11,698 nucleotides of DNA from JBLNCE01 sp050260415. GTDB taxonomy: Bacteria; Bacillota; UBA4882; JAAYXC01. Position numbers and translations under genes: made by a program. Numbering within the stretch: position 1 is the stretch's first letter; every line of letters starts with the position of its first letter. This document shows, piece by piece, positions 1-9,400 of this stretch. Under the pieces are notes generated by a model. That model was not told the origin of the DNA and ran no database searches. It saw only the letters and a program-made list of their open reading frames with translations. The stretch spans positions 1-11,698 of the forward strand of contig JBLNCE010000059.1 in assembly GCA_050260415.1 (NCBI GenBank). The letters run 5' to 3'.

Positions 1-41
1 CTAGCCGTATTATTGGTTCGAATTCATGAATCCAGAGTTCA
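1..41. other. AT-rich intergenic edge
   Basis: Short AT-rich stretch after the stop codon of the leftmost gene. It contains the 10-bp palindrome ATTCATGAAT. No gene start, terminator or RNA gene can be supported in it. Confidence 0.5.
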
Positions 42-116
42 TTATTTCCATCTTATGGTTTTGAATCCTATTGATTGTGCCCTAACCCCTCCCTTGAACA
101 CTATTTGGCACAGGTC
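42..116 (-). other. Aberrant AT-rich 3' end of the transglutaminase-like gene; candidate element boundary
   Basis: The last Ig-like module runs normally to YDWDTITVTD, where relatives continue with a Gly-His type strand and an AxDxAGN motif. The frame then reads LCQIVFKGGVRAQSIGF and stops at TAA. Neither of the other two minus-strand frames restores the module; both stop within about 40 bases. Base composition changes from GC-rich to AT-rich at the same place, about 110-116. On the minus strand the foreign segment begins CTGTGCCAAATAGTG, which looks like the edge of an insertion element, but only about 110 bases are visible and no transposase can be seen. Confidence 0.5.
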
Positions 117-3100
117 TGTGACCGTAATGGTGTCCCAGTCGTACTCGTAGACCGGCGGCGGGTCGAGCACTACCCGTACCGTGTCGTTATCGGCGTAAAT
201 CTCGAGCCGCGCCACGCGCCGGTCGTCCGCCGTCGCGATGCGCAGGGGGATGATGCCGTTTACAGTGACGGGCAAAGGCGATAAAATCTCCACCGTGGGC
301 GCCACGGTGTCCGGGATCGGGTTGGCGACGGTCACACCCACCCTGGCTTCCGCGCGGTTGCCCGCCCGGTCCAGCGCCCAGACGCGCAGGGTGTAGGCGC
401 CGTTCGCGGCGTTCCGGGTGTCCCAGTGGCAGAGGCTGTTATCGATCGCCGGCAGGCTGCCCGAGGCAATCCGCGTCCAGGCGGACGGCGCCTCGCCCAT
501 GCCGTACTCGGCCGCCCAGGCGGAGAAATGGAGATCGTCCGCCCGGCCGAAGACGGAAATCGGGCCGGAGACGGTGCCCGCCGCGGGTTTGGCGATCTCT
601 ACCCGGGGTGGGGTGGTATCCACGATGACCGTGCCGGTCTCGCAGGAACGGGCTTCGCCCCGCATCGCGGTCAGAGCGAACTGGTACTCCCCGTCCGGGA
701 GGACGTTCCCCGCCCCGTCCCGGCCGTCCCATTCTTGGGTGACGCTCGCCCCCCGCCCGCTGTAGCTTCGCTTGACAGCGCCTGTTATATCCTTCCAGAC
801 CAGGATCCAGTCCGCCTCCTGCGAGAGGCCGGCAAAGACCGTCACCGCGTCATCGAGGCCGTCGCCGTTCGGGGAGATGAGGGAGGGGTAACCCCTGGCC
901 CCGATGACCTGGATCCCCTCGACGTACTGGGTACCGGTGGCGCCGAGGGCAATGGCCGTACTGACCGAGGTCGGGAGGTCGGGGTCGGCCTCCCCGAGCC
1001 AGTCACCCGCCAGGATCAGGCTGGGGAGATAGGTCATGGCCAACCCGGCGGCGATGCGCGGGAACTGGCGCAGGAGGTGAACTTTGGACGCAGTGAAGGA
1101 CTCTTTCCGCGCAACGGAGAGGCCGGAGACCAAGTCCGAGGCGAGGACCCCCTCCGTGGGCGCCACCGCCGCCGCTCTTTCCGGCAGGACCAGGCTGGAG
1201 TTTTGTAGCCCCGGACCGATGGTCTGCACCGCGCCGCCACGCCAACTGGACAACGCCAAGGCTTGGCCGGGGATGATGGCGGTCCGGCCGCCGCCGACCG
1301 CTTCCCGCAGTGCGGATTCGATCGTGGTAGCGTACTCGGGTGCCAGCTTGGCAAGGATTGTGTCGAGATTGACCGCGGTGACCCCGTAGGCCGGAGCCTT
1401 AAGGTCGTTGGCCCGCGCCAGGAGTTCGAGGGCGGAGACGCCCGGCAGGCCGAAAGCGCCCTTCAGGGCCGACTCGGCCGCCGCCACATCCAGGAGCCCC
1501 GGCCATACTTCGGCCAGACGTCCGGAAGCCCGGGCGCTGTCGCCGGGGGAGAGCATCCGGCGGGCGATGGGCCGCATGAGGAGGGTCTTGTCCGCCTTGG
1601 CCGTAAACGGGAGCCCGCCGAGGTCTTCCACGGTCAGGCCGAGGCCGGCCCCGATCGCGCCGTAGTCTTCATGGGTATAGAGGCCAGCCTGGGCGGCGGC
1701 CACGGACAGGAGCTGGCCCGCTTCCAGATCCCAGGCGCAGGCAAGACCAGCCAGGAGGGCGCTGGTGCTTTGGCTTCCTTCCGCCTCGGTGCGGGCTTTC
1801 AGATGCGAGAGCTGCTCTTCAAAACCCAGGAGACCCTGCCCGGGAAGCCGCGGGAGCAAGGCGGTCAGCGAGCCGGCCACCACTCTCATTTCTCCCCGCC
1901 GTTCCTTGCCGCAGGCGGAGAGGATGAGTGAGACCGTTTGTTCCCGCCCCATCGCCACAGCGGGACCGGTCCAGATTTCTTGCCCGTCCGTGGAAAGCAC
2001 CGGGCAAAGGCGGACGAGAAAGGCCGGGAACTCCGCTTCATCCCGGTAAACATCGAAGACCGTTGCGTCATCGGGCGTGGCGGGACGGTAGGAGAGGGTC
2101 AGCGCTCCGTTTTCCAGTTCGCTTAGGTTAATATGACAGGCACTGCCGTCCACGCCGAAGGAGAGCATGGCCGCCATCGCCGCCGGCAGCATCGACCAGG
2201 TCTGGCGGGCGCTGACGATGAAGGGCAGGCTGGCCGGGAGGACGGTGGATGGCTGCGCGTCGATCTTTGGAATACCAGCGAGCCGGTCCGCACCCAGGCC
2301 CGCGCCGGCGGCGTACTCCGTCACGGCGGGGGTCCATTGGTCGAGGGTCTTCCGGATCTCGGCGGCGGGGATCTCGGCGACGGAATCGGTATTAATCTTT
2401 GCGCCCGTCCTGAGTTTCGCCATCAGCGCGCCGCCGTCGAGGCCGAGATCCCTGCCCAGGTTCGGGACGGGGGATGGCTGGAGGCGCTTCCAGCTCGGGT
2501 CGAGGTCCAACCAGATCTCTTCGCCCTCCAGGCCGGGGGCGGCGCCCCGTTGCGGCAGGTAGCTCAGGTAGGCGCGGACCCAATAGTGGCGGAATCTGAT
2601 CGCTTGCCCGAAAGACTCTTGGGTGAGCGAAGCGGCGATGCCCGCCTCGCCCAGCAGCCGCAGGGCGGCCTCGGTCGTATTTACCCCGAGCCAGGCGCGT
2701 ACCGAACCCGCGGAGGCGGAGACCTCCCCCGATGCATACCGGCATGGGATGCCGGCGAGCCGCAAGAGGGCCAGGCAGAGCGTGGCCTGATCGAGGTCGT
2801 TGCCCGCGCCTTCCCGCAACACTGCCTCGGCATCCCGCGCGGCCCCGAGGTACGGATGGTGCCGGATGGACTGGCGGAGGAAGTTGTAGATCCGCACGGG
2901 GTCCTTGCCCAGGAGATCGGCCTGCCGATGCAAGAGCGGCGTGGCCGCGGTGAGACCGGCCAGGGCTAGGTCCGCCTCGTCCGGCGGCGCATCGCCGCGG
3001 TCGGCGAGAGGGAAGACGAAGGATTCCATGGCGGGGGCGGCCATGGTCTGGACGCTCATGGCCCTGGAGCCCGCCATAGTGCCGGAAAACGCGGTAGAGA

Positions 3101-3341
3101 CCCTCTCCGTACCGTCCCCTTCCCCGCGCGCGTTCCGAACGAACTCCTCGTAGCGCTGCTGGATGGCGGGCGGCAACTGGTCGAGCTTGGCGCCGTACCT
3201 CGCGAGGCGCGCCTCGACTGGATCTTGCCCGGACTCGACCACGCCGGGATCGTCGCCAATCACAAACGCCGGCAGCAGAAGATTCTGCAATAGCAGCAGC
3301 ACCATGACCGAAGCGATGATCTTGCGCACTTTGCGGCTCAT
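42..3341 (-). CDS. Exported transglutaminase-like / FlgD-like / Ig-like surface protein, C-terminally truncated
   Basis: Exported protein of 1099 residues. The ATG at 3341 is chosen because it directly precedes a signal peptide or membrane anchor (MSRKVRK, then a Leu-rich core to about residue 29) and has a GGGGGT ribosome site 6 nt upstream; an in-frame TTG at 3380 would add 13 residues unlike a signal. Residues 150-287 form a transglutaminase-like domain with GNDLDQA, ALLRLAGIPCRY, HYWVRAYL and WLDLDPSW. His252 and Asp281 are kept, but the catalytic-Cys position is Asp182. Residues 362-770 resemble the middle of large clostridial transglutaminase/RHS proteins (LPASLPF, AIIPGQALALSSWRG). A FlgD-like module starts at SPNGDGLDD (823-831), followed by Ig-like modules at 908-1007 and 1012-1076. 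The last module stops mid-fold; residues 1077-1099 are unrelated and AT-rich. In the presumed family RHS repeats often follow; none are seen here. It is the likely second gene of an operon. Family assignment is good; the biological role is unknown. Confidence 0.5.
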   Translation of the reverse strand: MSRKVRKIIASVMVLLLLQNLLLPAFVIGDDPGVVESGQDPVEARLARYGAKLDQLPPAIQQRYEEFVRNARGEGDGTERVSTAFSGTMAGSRAMSVQTMAAPAMESFVFPLADRGDAPPDEADLALAGLTAATPLLHRQADLLGKDPVRIYNFLRQSIRHHPYLGAARDAEAVLREGAGNDLDQATLCLALLRLAGIPCRYASGEVSASAGSVRAWLGVNTTEAALRLLGEAGIAASLTQESFGQAIRFRHYWVRAYLSYLPQRGAAPGLEGEEIWLDLDPSWKRLQPSPVPNLGRDLGLDGGALMAKLRTGAKINTDSVAEIPAAEIRKTLDQWTPAVTEYAAGAGLGADRLAGIPKIDAQPSTVLPASLPFIVSARQTWSMLPAAMAAMLSFGVDGSACHINLSELENGALTLSYRPATPDDATVFDVYRDEAEFPAFLVRLCPVLSTDGQEIWTGPAVAMGREQTVSLILSACGKERRGEMRVVAGSLTALLPRLPGQGLLGFEEQLSHLKARTEAEGSQSTSALLAGLACAWDLEAGQLLSVAAAQAGLYTHEDYGAIGAGLGLTVEDLGGLPFTAKADKTLLMRPIARRMLSPGDSARASGRLAEVWPGLLDVAAAESALKGAFGLPGVSALELLARANDLKAPAYGVTAVNLDTILAKLAPEYATTIESALREAVGGGRTAIIPGQALALSSWRGGAVQTIGPGLQNSSLVLPERAAAVAPTEGVLASDLVSGLSVARKESFTASKVHLLRQFPRIAAGLAMTYLPSLILAGDWLGEADPDLPTSVSTAIALGATGTQYVEGIQVIGARGYPSLISPNGDGLDDAVTVFAGLSQEADWILVWKDITGAVKRSYSGRGASVTQEWDGRDGAGNVLPDGEYQFALTAMRGEARSCETGTVIVDTTPPRVEIAKPAAGTVSGPISVFGRADDLHFSAWAAEYGMGEAPSAWTRIASGSLPAIDNSLCHWDTRNAANGAYTLRVWALDRAGNRAEARVGVTVANPIPDTVAPTVEILSPLPVTVNGIIPLRIATADDRRVARLEIYADNDTVRVVLDPPPVYEYDWDTITVTDLCQIVFKGGVRAQSIGFKTIRWK
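2481..2894 (-). other. Transglutaminase-like domain with Cys replaced by Asp
   Basis: Domain inside the 42-3341 gene, residues about 150-287. The canonical core reads G-x-C-x-D-x-A followed by ALLRA-GIPARY. Here the aligned stretch is GNDLDQA followed by ALLRLAGIPCRY, so the nucleophile position holds Asp182. The histidine (HYWVRAYL, His252) and the aspartate (WLDLDPSW, Asp281) of the triad are present. A cysteine occurs eight residues later, in LCLALLR, but lies on the opposite part of the helix in the alignment and is unlikely to substitute. The domain is probably a binding or structural module rather than an active cross-linking enzyme or protease. Confidence 0.5.
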
Positions 3342-3347
3342 ATGACT

Positions 3348-3353
3348 ACCCCC
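3348..3353 (-). promoter_or_regulatory. Ribosome binding site of the transglutaminase-like gene
   Basis: GGGGGT on the minus strand lies 6 nt before the ATG at 3341. It is a modest Shine-Dalgarno, but it supports this start over the upstream in-frame TTG at 3380. Confidence 0.5.
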
Positions 3354-3386
3354 AGACGTTGTTGAAACCCCAAATACCAACCTTCT

Positions 3387-3407
3387 CCCTTCCCCCCCGG
3401 GGAAGGG
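3387..3407. repeat. GC-rich intergenic inverted repeat (9-bp stem, CCC loop)
   Basis: CCCTTCCCC at 3387-3395 pairs perfectly with GGGGAAGGG at 3399-3407 around a 3-base loop. The stem sits within a longer C/G-rich stretch flanked by an outer AACCT/AGGTT pair (about 3380-3424). In the transcribed direction it is followed by AGAAGG rather than a T-run, so it is not a classical terminator. It may be an RNA-stabilising hairpin or a copy of a dispersed intergenic repeat. Confidence 0.5.
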
Positions 3408-3442
3408 GGCAAGGGGGCTAGGTTATGCACCGAGATCAGTAC

Positions 3443-6400
3443 CTACTTCACCTTTATCACCGTATCCACGCCCTCGAACCATACTCCGTCGGTAAACTGC
3501 CCGGTCAGGACGAAGGTCGTATCGAGCGGCAGCATCGTTACATCATCCCGTCTGAACTTCAAGATGACCTTGTCCCCCGCGGCCTTGATCTCCTCCGCGC
3601 TGGCACCGTCGCATGCGGCCCAGGCGATGCCGGCCGCGGTGTAGCCAGATGGCAGACCGTTGATGGTTACGGTAAAGGTCCCGGTGTTCTGGTTCCATGA
3701 CTCCGGCTTTACTTCGATGGATACGAGGTATTTGCCCCTGAAGCTCCGCTCGATCGACACTTCGTTCCCGGCTGCGTCGGCGGCGCGGAGGACCAGGACG
3801 TGGTCGCCCGGCGTCACGGTGAAGCCTGAGCCGGTGAGCAGTACACTATCGAGCGTGACGCTTCGCGCGGCCACGCCGGAGAGGCTGTCGAGGGCTTCCC
3901 AGTCGAGGGCGACGGCTTGTCCGACGGGGTATGCCGCCTGGATCTCCGTATTGAGCTTAATGACCGGCGGCGTTATGTCAATGCGGACGGTCGCGGTCTT
4001 TTCGGCCTCGATGTTGCCCACCCGATCCTTGCTCCAGTACCGGACGGAGTGAGTACCTTCGTTTTCAATGATCCGGGTGGTCCCGTTTCCGGGAGCCTCA
4101 TTACCCACGGCATGCAGGGTCTCCGCGACGCCGCTGCCTTCGTCCGCGGCTATGAACATCAGCGTGACGGGGGCTTTTTGCCATCCGGCCGGGGCATCAG
4201 CCGTCGTGACGGGCGCCACGGCGTCGCAGTATACCGCGGCCGACTTGGCGTTCTCCGGGTTACCGGCCTTGTCCACGGCCCAGTATGTAATGAGACGAGG
4301 CCCTGGCGACAAGGCGACAGGCTCTGTATATTCCTGCTCCCCACCCTCGTCCAACCGGTAACGGATCTTGCCCACGCCGCTCTCGTCGTCCGTGGCGGTC
4401 AGGATGAAACTCGTACCGCCGGGGACATACTCCTTGCCGTCCACCGCGACGGGGTCCTTGGAATAGCTCAGGGTGGTCTCCGGCGGCGTGATGTCGTACG
4501 GCAGCGCCGCGTACCCGCCCAGGGCGATGGGTTGAACTTCCTCGCCACGCCTGACGCGGACCATGACGATGTAGTCGCCTGGGGTATACGGCGGGTCCCA
4601 GGCATGGGTAAAGCTCTGACTCTCGCCGGGGGCGAGGGATATGGGTTCCTCGGCCAGGATTTGCTCTTCGGCGCCAGCCAGGACCAGTTCGGCTTGGGCC
4701 GAGATGGAGGTATTCCCCTGATTCGTCACGCTCCAGGCGATGGTCCCCGCCATCGGCCCCTTGACCACGCGGGGGTCCACGTCCAGAGTGCCCGTCAAGA
4801 GCTCCCGCGCGGCCGTGCCCTCGCGGACGGTGAACGCGCACTCGGCAGTGGCAAGCTCCTGGCCGCTTGAGAAGATTACGAGCCGCGCCCGGTAAGTACC
4901 GGCAGGATGAGCGCCGGTATGCCAGCCGAAGAGCTGGATCTCGCTTGCGGCCGGCGCCAGGTACGGTCCCGGATAGTTCGTCTCCTGTACCGTCTCGCCG
5001 GAGGGGGCGACGATCAGCAGCTTGCATGCGAGGTCATCGTAGGCGGCATTGCGGCCGCTGTTTGTGAAGGTCGCTATGATCCTGGCGTCCGCTCCGGGGC
5101 CGTACTCGGACCGATCGGCGGCGAGGGTCAGGGTCAGGTTCCGTTCGGGCAGGATCGTGAAGTGTTCTTCAACCCGGCGGAAGAGCAAACCGGCGCGATA
5201 GACCTCCAGGACCAGGCTGTAATCCCCCGGCGCCATGGTGCCCGGAGACGAATCGATGGACCGCTCCCAACCCTCCCCCGCCGCGACGGTGAACTCCCCG
5301 GCGGCAATGGAGCGCACGAGGGTCCCCGCGCGGTCGGTAACCTTCAAAATGTACTGGAGATCGAGGGGGATTGCCCCGCCGTTATCCATCTCAGCCAGGC
5401 CCAGCAGGTGTTGAGCCGGCGGCAACTCATATTGGGCTAAGGTAAGCGCTGCCCGGCCGGCGGACTCCACCACGAATTCGCCGGAAACGGTGTCGTGCAT
5501 GCCCTGATCCCCCTCGACGACGGCGGTAAAGCGCAGAACACCTTCATTTGCGCCATAGGGGGCGTTGGCCTTGATGATGACGAGCCGCTTTTCACCGGAT
5601 GCCAGAGTCACGGGGGCGGATGGTTCCGCCCAGCCTTCGGGTAGGCCGAGGATTTGGACGGTGAAGGTCTCGCTGGTCCCGCGATGATTCTTTATCCAGA
5701 CCCCGATCTCTGCTTGTCCGTACTCGGCCACGCTGACGCGATCCCTTTCAAGCCAGCAGGCATGCTCCACCGCCACGGTGACGGGCGACAGGACGATCTC
5801 GCGGGTGCCGCCGTCCCATTTAGCGGTTACGCGGGTCTCGCCGGTTACCTCGTAGACCCTGCCGGGCTGAAGGCCTGTCAACTGGAGTGTGCAGCCTACC
5901 GCCTGCGAAGCGGGGCCGCTATCGGCCAGACGGTGGTACCAGACGATCTTATCGGCGGTCTGCGAGAGCGGGGCGGGTACTGGACTGTCGGGAACAACAA
6001 TGGCATCTGGCGCTAAATCCTGATCTACGGTCAGGGCATAGGAGGTGGTGTGGTCTGAACCAGATGATTGGACGCGATAGGTGTTATGCACTACCCAACT
6101 GGGCTGTTCTTGTATTGGGATCTTGAGATCGTCGGTGATGTCTGTGACATGGTAGTTATCGCCGCTCCAGATCGAACGTGCCGGCACCCAGGTGGGATCG
6201 CCGAGGATCCACATCCGTAATTGATACGGAGCGACGGTCAGAGTCATCACCAACTCCAGGTGGCCGTCGGCATCCACATCGACGGGCCGCATATCGTACG
6301 GCCCCGCATTGGACGGGAACCGGTAGATACCCTCCACACTGCCGTCACGGCCGTCCAAAGCACACAAAATGCTTTGCAGTCCTGGCTGTGTGTCAGTGTA

Positions 6401-9400
6401 GATGACTTCCATAACACTATCCGCATCGTAATCAAAGACAACAAGAGTTACTCCTGACGACTTGGAGCGCTGCCAGAGCTGAGATCCATCAATCCCGGAA
6501 ATTACTCCTAAATAAACCGTATTGGAAGAGCCTTGTGGATAGAAAGAGTACAATATATCGGGAGTACCGTCATTATTAAAATCAGCGGATATCAATAACT
6601 CGCCCAAGCTCGCCTTTGTTTCGGTATGCCGCCAGATTTCGCACCCCTGTTTGTCAAGGGCGACGAGTATTGCGTCTCTGTCGCAACTCAAACCGTACAT
6701 ATAAGGCGCAACATTGTAGATACGCTCGTAAGCAGTGACTACTTCGGGGCGACCGTCTTTATTCAGATCGACGGCGCAGCTATCCGAATATGCGGGTCCG
6801 ATCCTGGGATCGTGCGGATTCGGCAATTGCCACTGGATCTGGCCGTTCGTCTCATAGAGAACGGCATATGGATCGCCGAGGTTGTCGAAGATTTCCATAG
6901 CACCGTCATTGTCAATATCCAGAGCTATCGGGGAGCCATCTCTAGAGTAAGGCCTGCCGCCAACATTGAAGTGAATCGAACCGTCAGAATGACATGCCAA
7001 CAGACTGCAGTTCCAATTCCAGTCTCTACTGCGTGTAACTAATTCCGGAACCCTATCCCCCTCGAGATCGGAGACTATTACTGGATCAAAGACGCCTGCG
7101 AGGCTCCGTTCAACCTGACCCACCGACGAAAGCACGTACGAACCATAAAACCGCGGCGGCCATCCATCTTGGCAACGATAGACTACGACTTCGGCCTGGT
7201 TATCGCCATCGATGTCCCCGAGAAGTGGCGAAAAAGTGGCTGTACTTGAATCGCTTCGGAAGATGCTCCATTCAAGCGCTCCGGTCTGCCCGTCAAATAC
7301 ATATAAATAATAGTGACTGGAAGCTACTATTTCCGGTACGCCGTCCCGGTCGATATCTGCAATCCCCGGCGCGCAGGCGTTGAAAGCTCCCGTAATAACG
7401 TTTTCGATAAGCGTATCCACCTCGAATGGGGGTAGGTTTGCTATTGGGGTGGAACCGGTCAGCGCCCTGAACTCTCCAATTTGAGCAGTATTGCCACCAT
7501 AATAACCGCATACGCGAATGTAGCGTACCACCCTGGGCGTGATCGGCTCTGCCCTCCAACCGGTATAACGGCCGGTGCTACGATCCACGTCCACCCGCCA
7601 ATTCACGCCGTCAAGGGAAGACTCTATCTTATAGCCGCTATTCGGCGAACTTGTGGAAAGATATATTTGATAGAGATTGATGGTACTGTTACGCAGCAAC
7701 TCGATGACCACGGGCTGTCCATGACTGCTATTGCCGACGTTAGCGTTGGTCGAAATACTGGCATCATTAATGTAAAGTGCATTCTGGCCGCCCCAAACCC
7801 TGGCGCCGCGCATGCTGAACGCGGCGTTGAGTCTCTCCGGGAACTCGGGTATCCCTTCCGTTTTGATCTCCGTTCCAATCCTTAATTCCACCTGGGAATC
7901 CCCCGGCGGGAGGATGTCAGCCGAGACAGTGCGGGAAATGCTAAGCCGCGAACCAACGGCAAAAACCGCCTCAGCCGCGGCCCCTGCCATGGTGTTCCCT
8001 TCCGCATCCCTAAGGCTTATGCGTACGCGGTAATCTCCAGGTAGAAGACCTCCTGTCGAGATGCTTCCCAGGCTAACCGGCGACTCATCAGCCCTGGTCA
8101 TGACCTGAATCGGATTGGCCCCATCACGGCGCCAGACCTCCTTGCCCTCGGAATCCAGGATAATCATATCCGCATAAACTCTCTGCAGCCAGTTCGCGGC
8201 ATTGAAGAGCCGGCCGTAAACCTCGCCCGTCTCGCCTGATTCAAGGCAGCCGGGAGTGACTTCGGCGCTCAAGATCTTGACCGACGAAAAGCGAGCCAGG
8301 ACCAAGCCTTTAACCATAATGGGCTGGGATGTGACGCCGGTGGCCGCGATCCGATAAGCAAAATCCCCTTCACCCTCGGCACGGAGGAGGAACGGAACAT
8401 CCATGGTACCGCCCGGACTGACGGTTATCTGACTCGCGCCGGTCACTGCCAGCCCGGAGGGACACTGAGGATTCAGATCCAAGGTAACCGGTTGGCTTAG
8501 GTAATTGCAGAGACGTAAAATCGTGCTTTTTTCGGCCTGGGGAACTACGAGCGTTTGCGGTGAAAGCAGGTAGGCCTTGACGCCGTTAGCCACGCCCGGT
8601 ACGGCCCGCCCGGCGATGTTGTCGCTCTCATCGCTCTCCGGGATTTCGTTTTGGCCGTCGATTTGCACAAAGACGGCGTAGAAGGCATCTTGCCAAGGGA
8701 TGGGTACGTAAAAGCTCTGACCCGGCGCCAGACCGTCGCAACGGATGAAATTGGCGTTGCTCTCATAACCGCTCTGGGCCAAGCCGTGAATCCTCACGTC
8801 AAACGGTCCGGCGGGGGCCTTGCCCTTATTGACCACCGTGGCGCCGCCCCACATCATCCAGCTGTAATACGGGGTCCCGGGGTGGTTGTGGTACTCGGTG
8901 GCAATACTGATATCCCCCGGCGTCACCACGAGATTGGCCGCCTCGACTACGCTGGCATAGGTCTTTCTCAGGTTATTTGCCCGATCCAGATCGATCAGCG
9001 TTTTATCGGGATCCACTATCGCCGTTATGTCCACCGACGGCCGCGCTTCGGCGGGAGTCCAGGCGACCGTCACCGCCCGCGTTTCCGCATAGGCAAGGTT
9101 GGCTATGATCTGGTCTGAGCCGATGGGTGTTCCGGTCGTTTGGTCGCCCAAATACAGCCGCACCGGAAACTCAGCCGCCGCCGTCGCGCCCCGATTTTCC
9201 ACCGTCGCGACGATCTTGGCCGTCTGCCCGACGTGCAGGTCGCTGCCGGGGATGATCCTCAGATCCTTGAGACAGAGGTCGATCCCATCCGGAGGCCGGA
9301 CGGCGGCGGCGCGAAGGACCGCGGGCCAGCTCTTCAGGCCGCCCGCGCGCAGGACCAGAGCATACTCGTGTTCCTCGCCGTTTTGCAGGCCCGCGTCACG

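Larger units (their letters stand above)
3342..3442 (-). other. Intergenic gap between the two large genes
   Basis: This 101-base gap separates the TAG stop of the giant gene (3443-3445) from the ATG of the transglutaminase-like gene at 3341. It holds the GC-rich inverted repeat described separately and the ribosome binding site of the downstream gene. I see no good promoter in it on the minus strand, so the downstream gene probably depends on read-through from the giant gene. That is an inference. Confidence 0.5.

Noticed and set aside
426..2969. Several plus-strand open frames of 100-280 codons opposite the transglutaminase-like gene
   Set aside because: They are antisense shadows of GC-rich coding sequence with Arg/Gly/Ala-rich low-complexity translations, no ribosome sites and no recognisable domains.
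42..3341. RHS/polymorphic toxin call for the smaller gene
   Set aside because: No RHS repeats or toxin domain are present in the visible sequence; only the N-terminal part resembles such proteins.
3342..3380. In-frame TTG start at 3380 for the transglutaminase-like gene
   Set aside because: It adds 13 residues not resembling a signal peptide; the ATG at 3341 has its own ribosome site and is followed at once by the signal sequence.
3387..3407. Inverted repeat as a Rho-independent terminator after the giant gene
   Set aside because: No T-run follows the stem in the transcribed direction.
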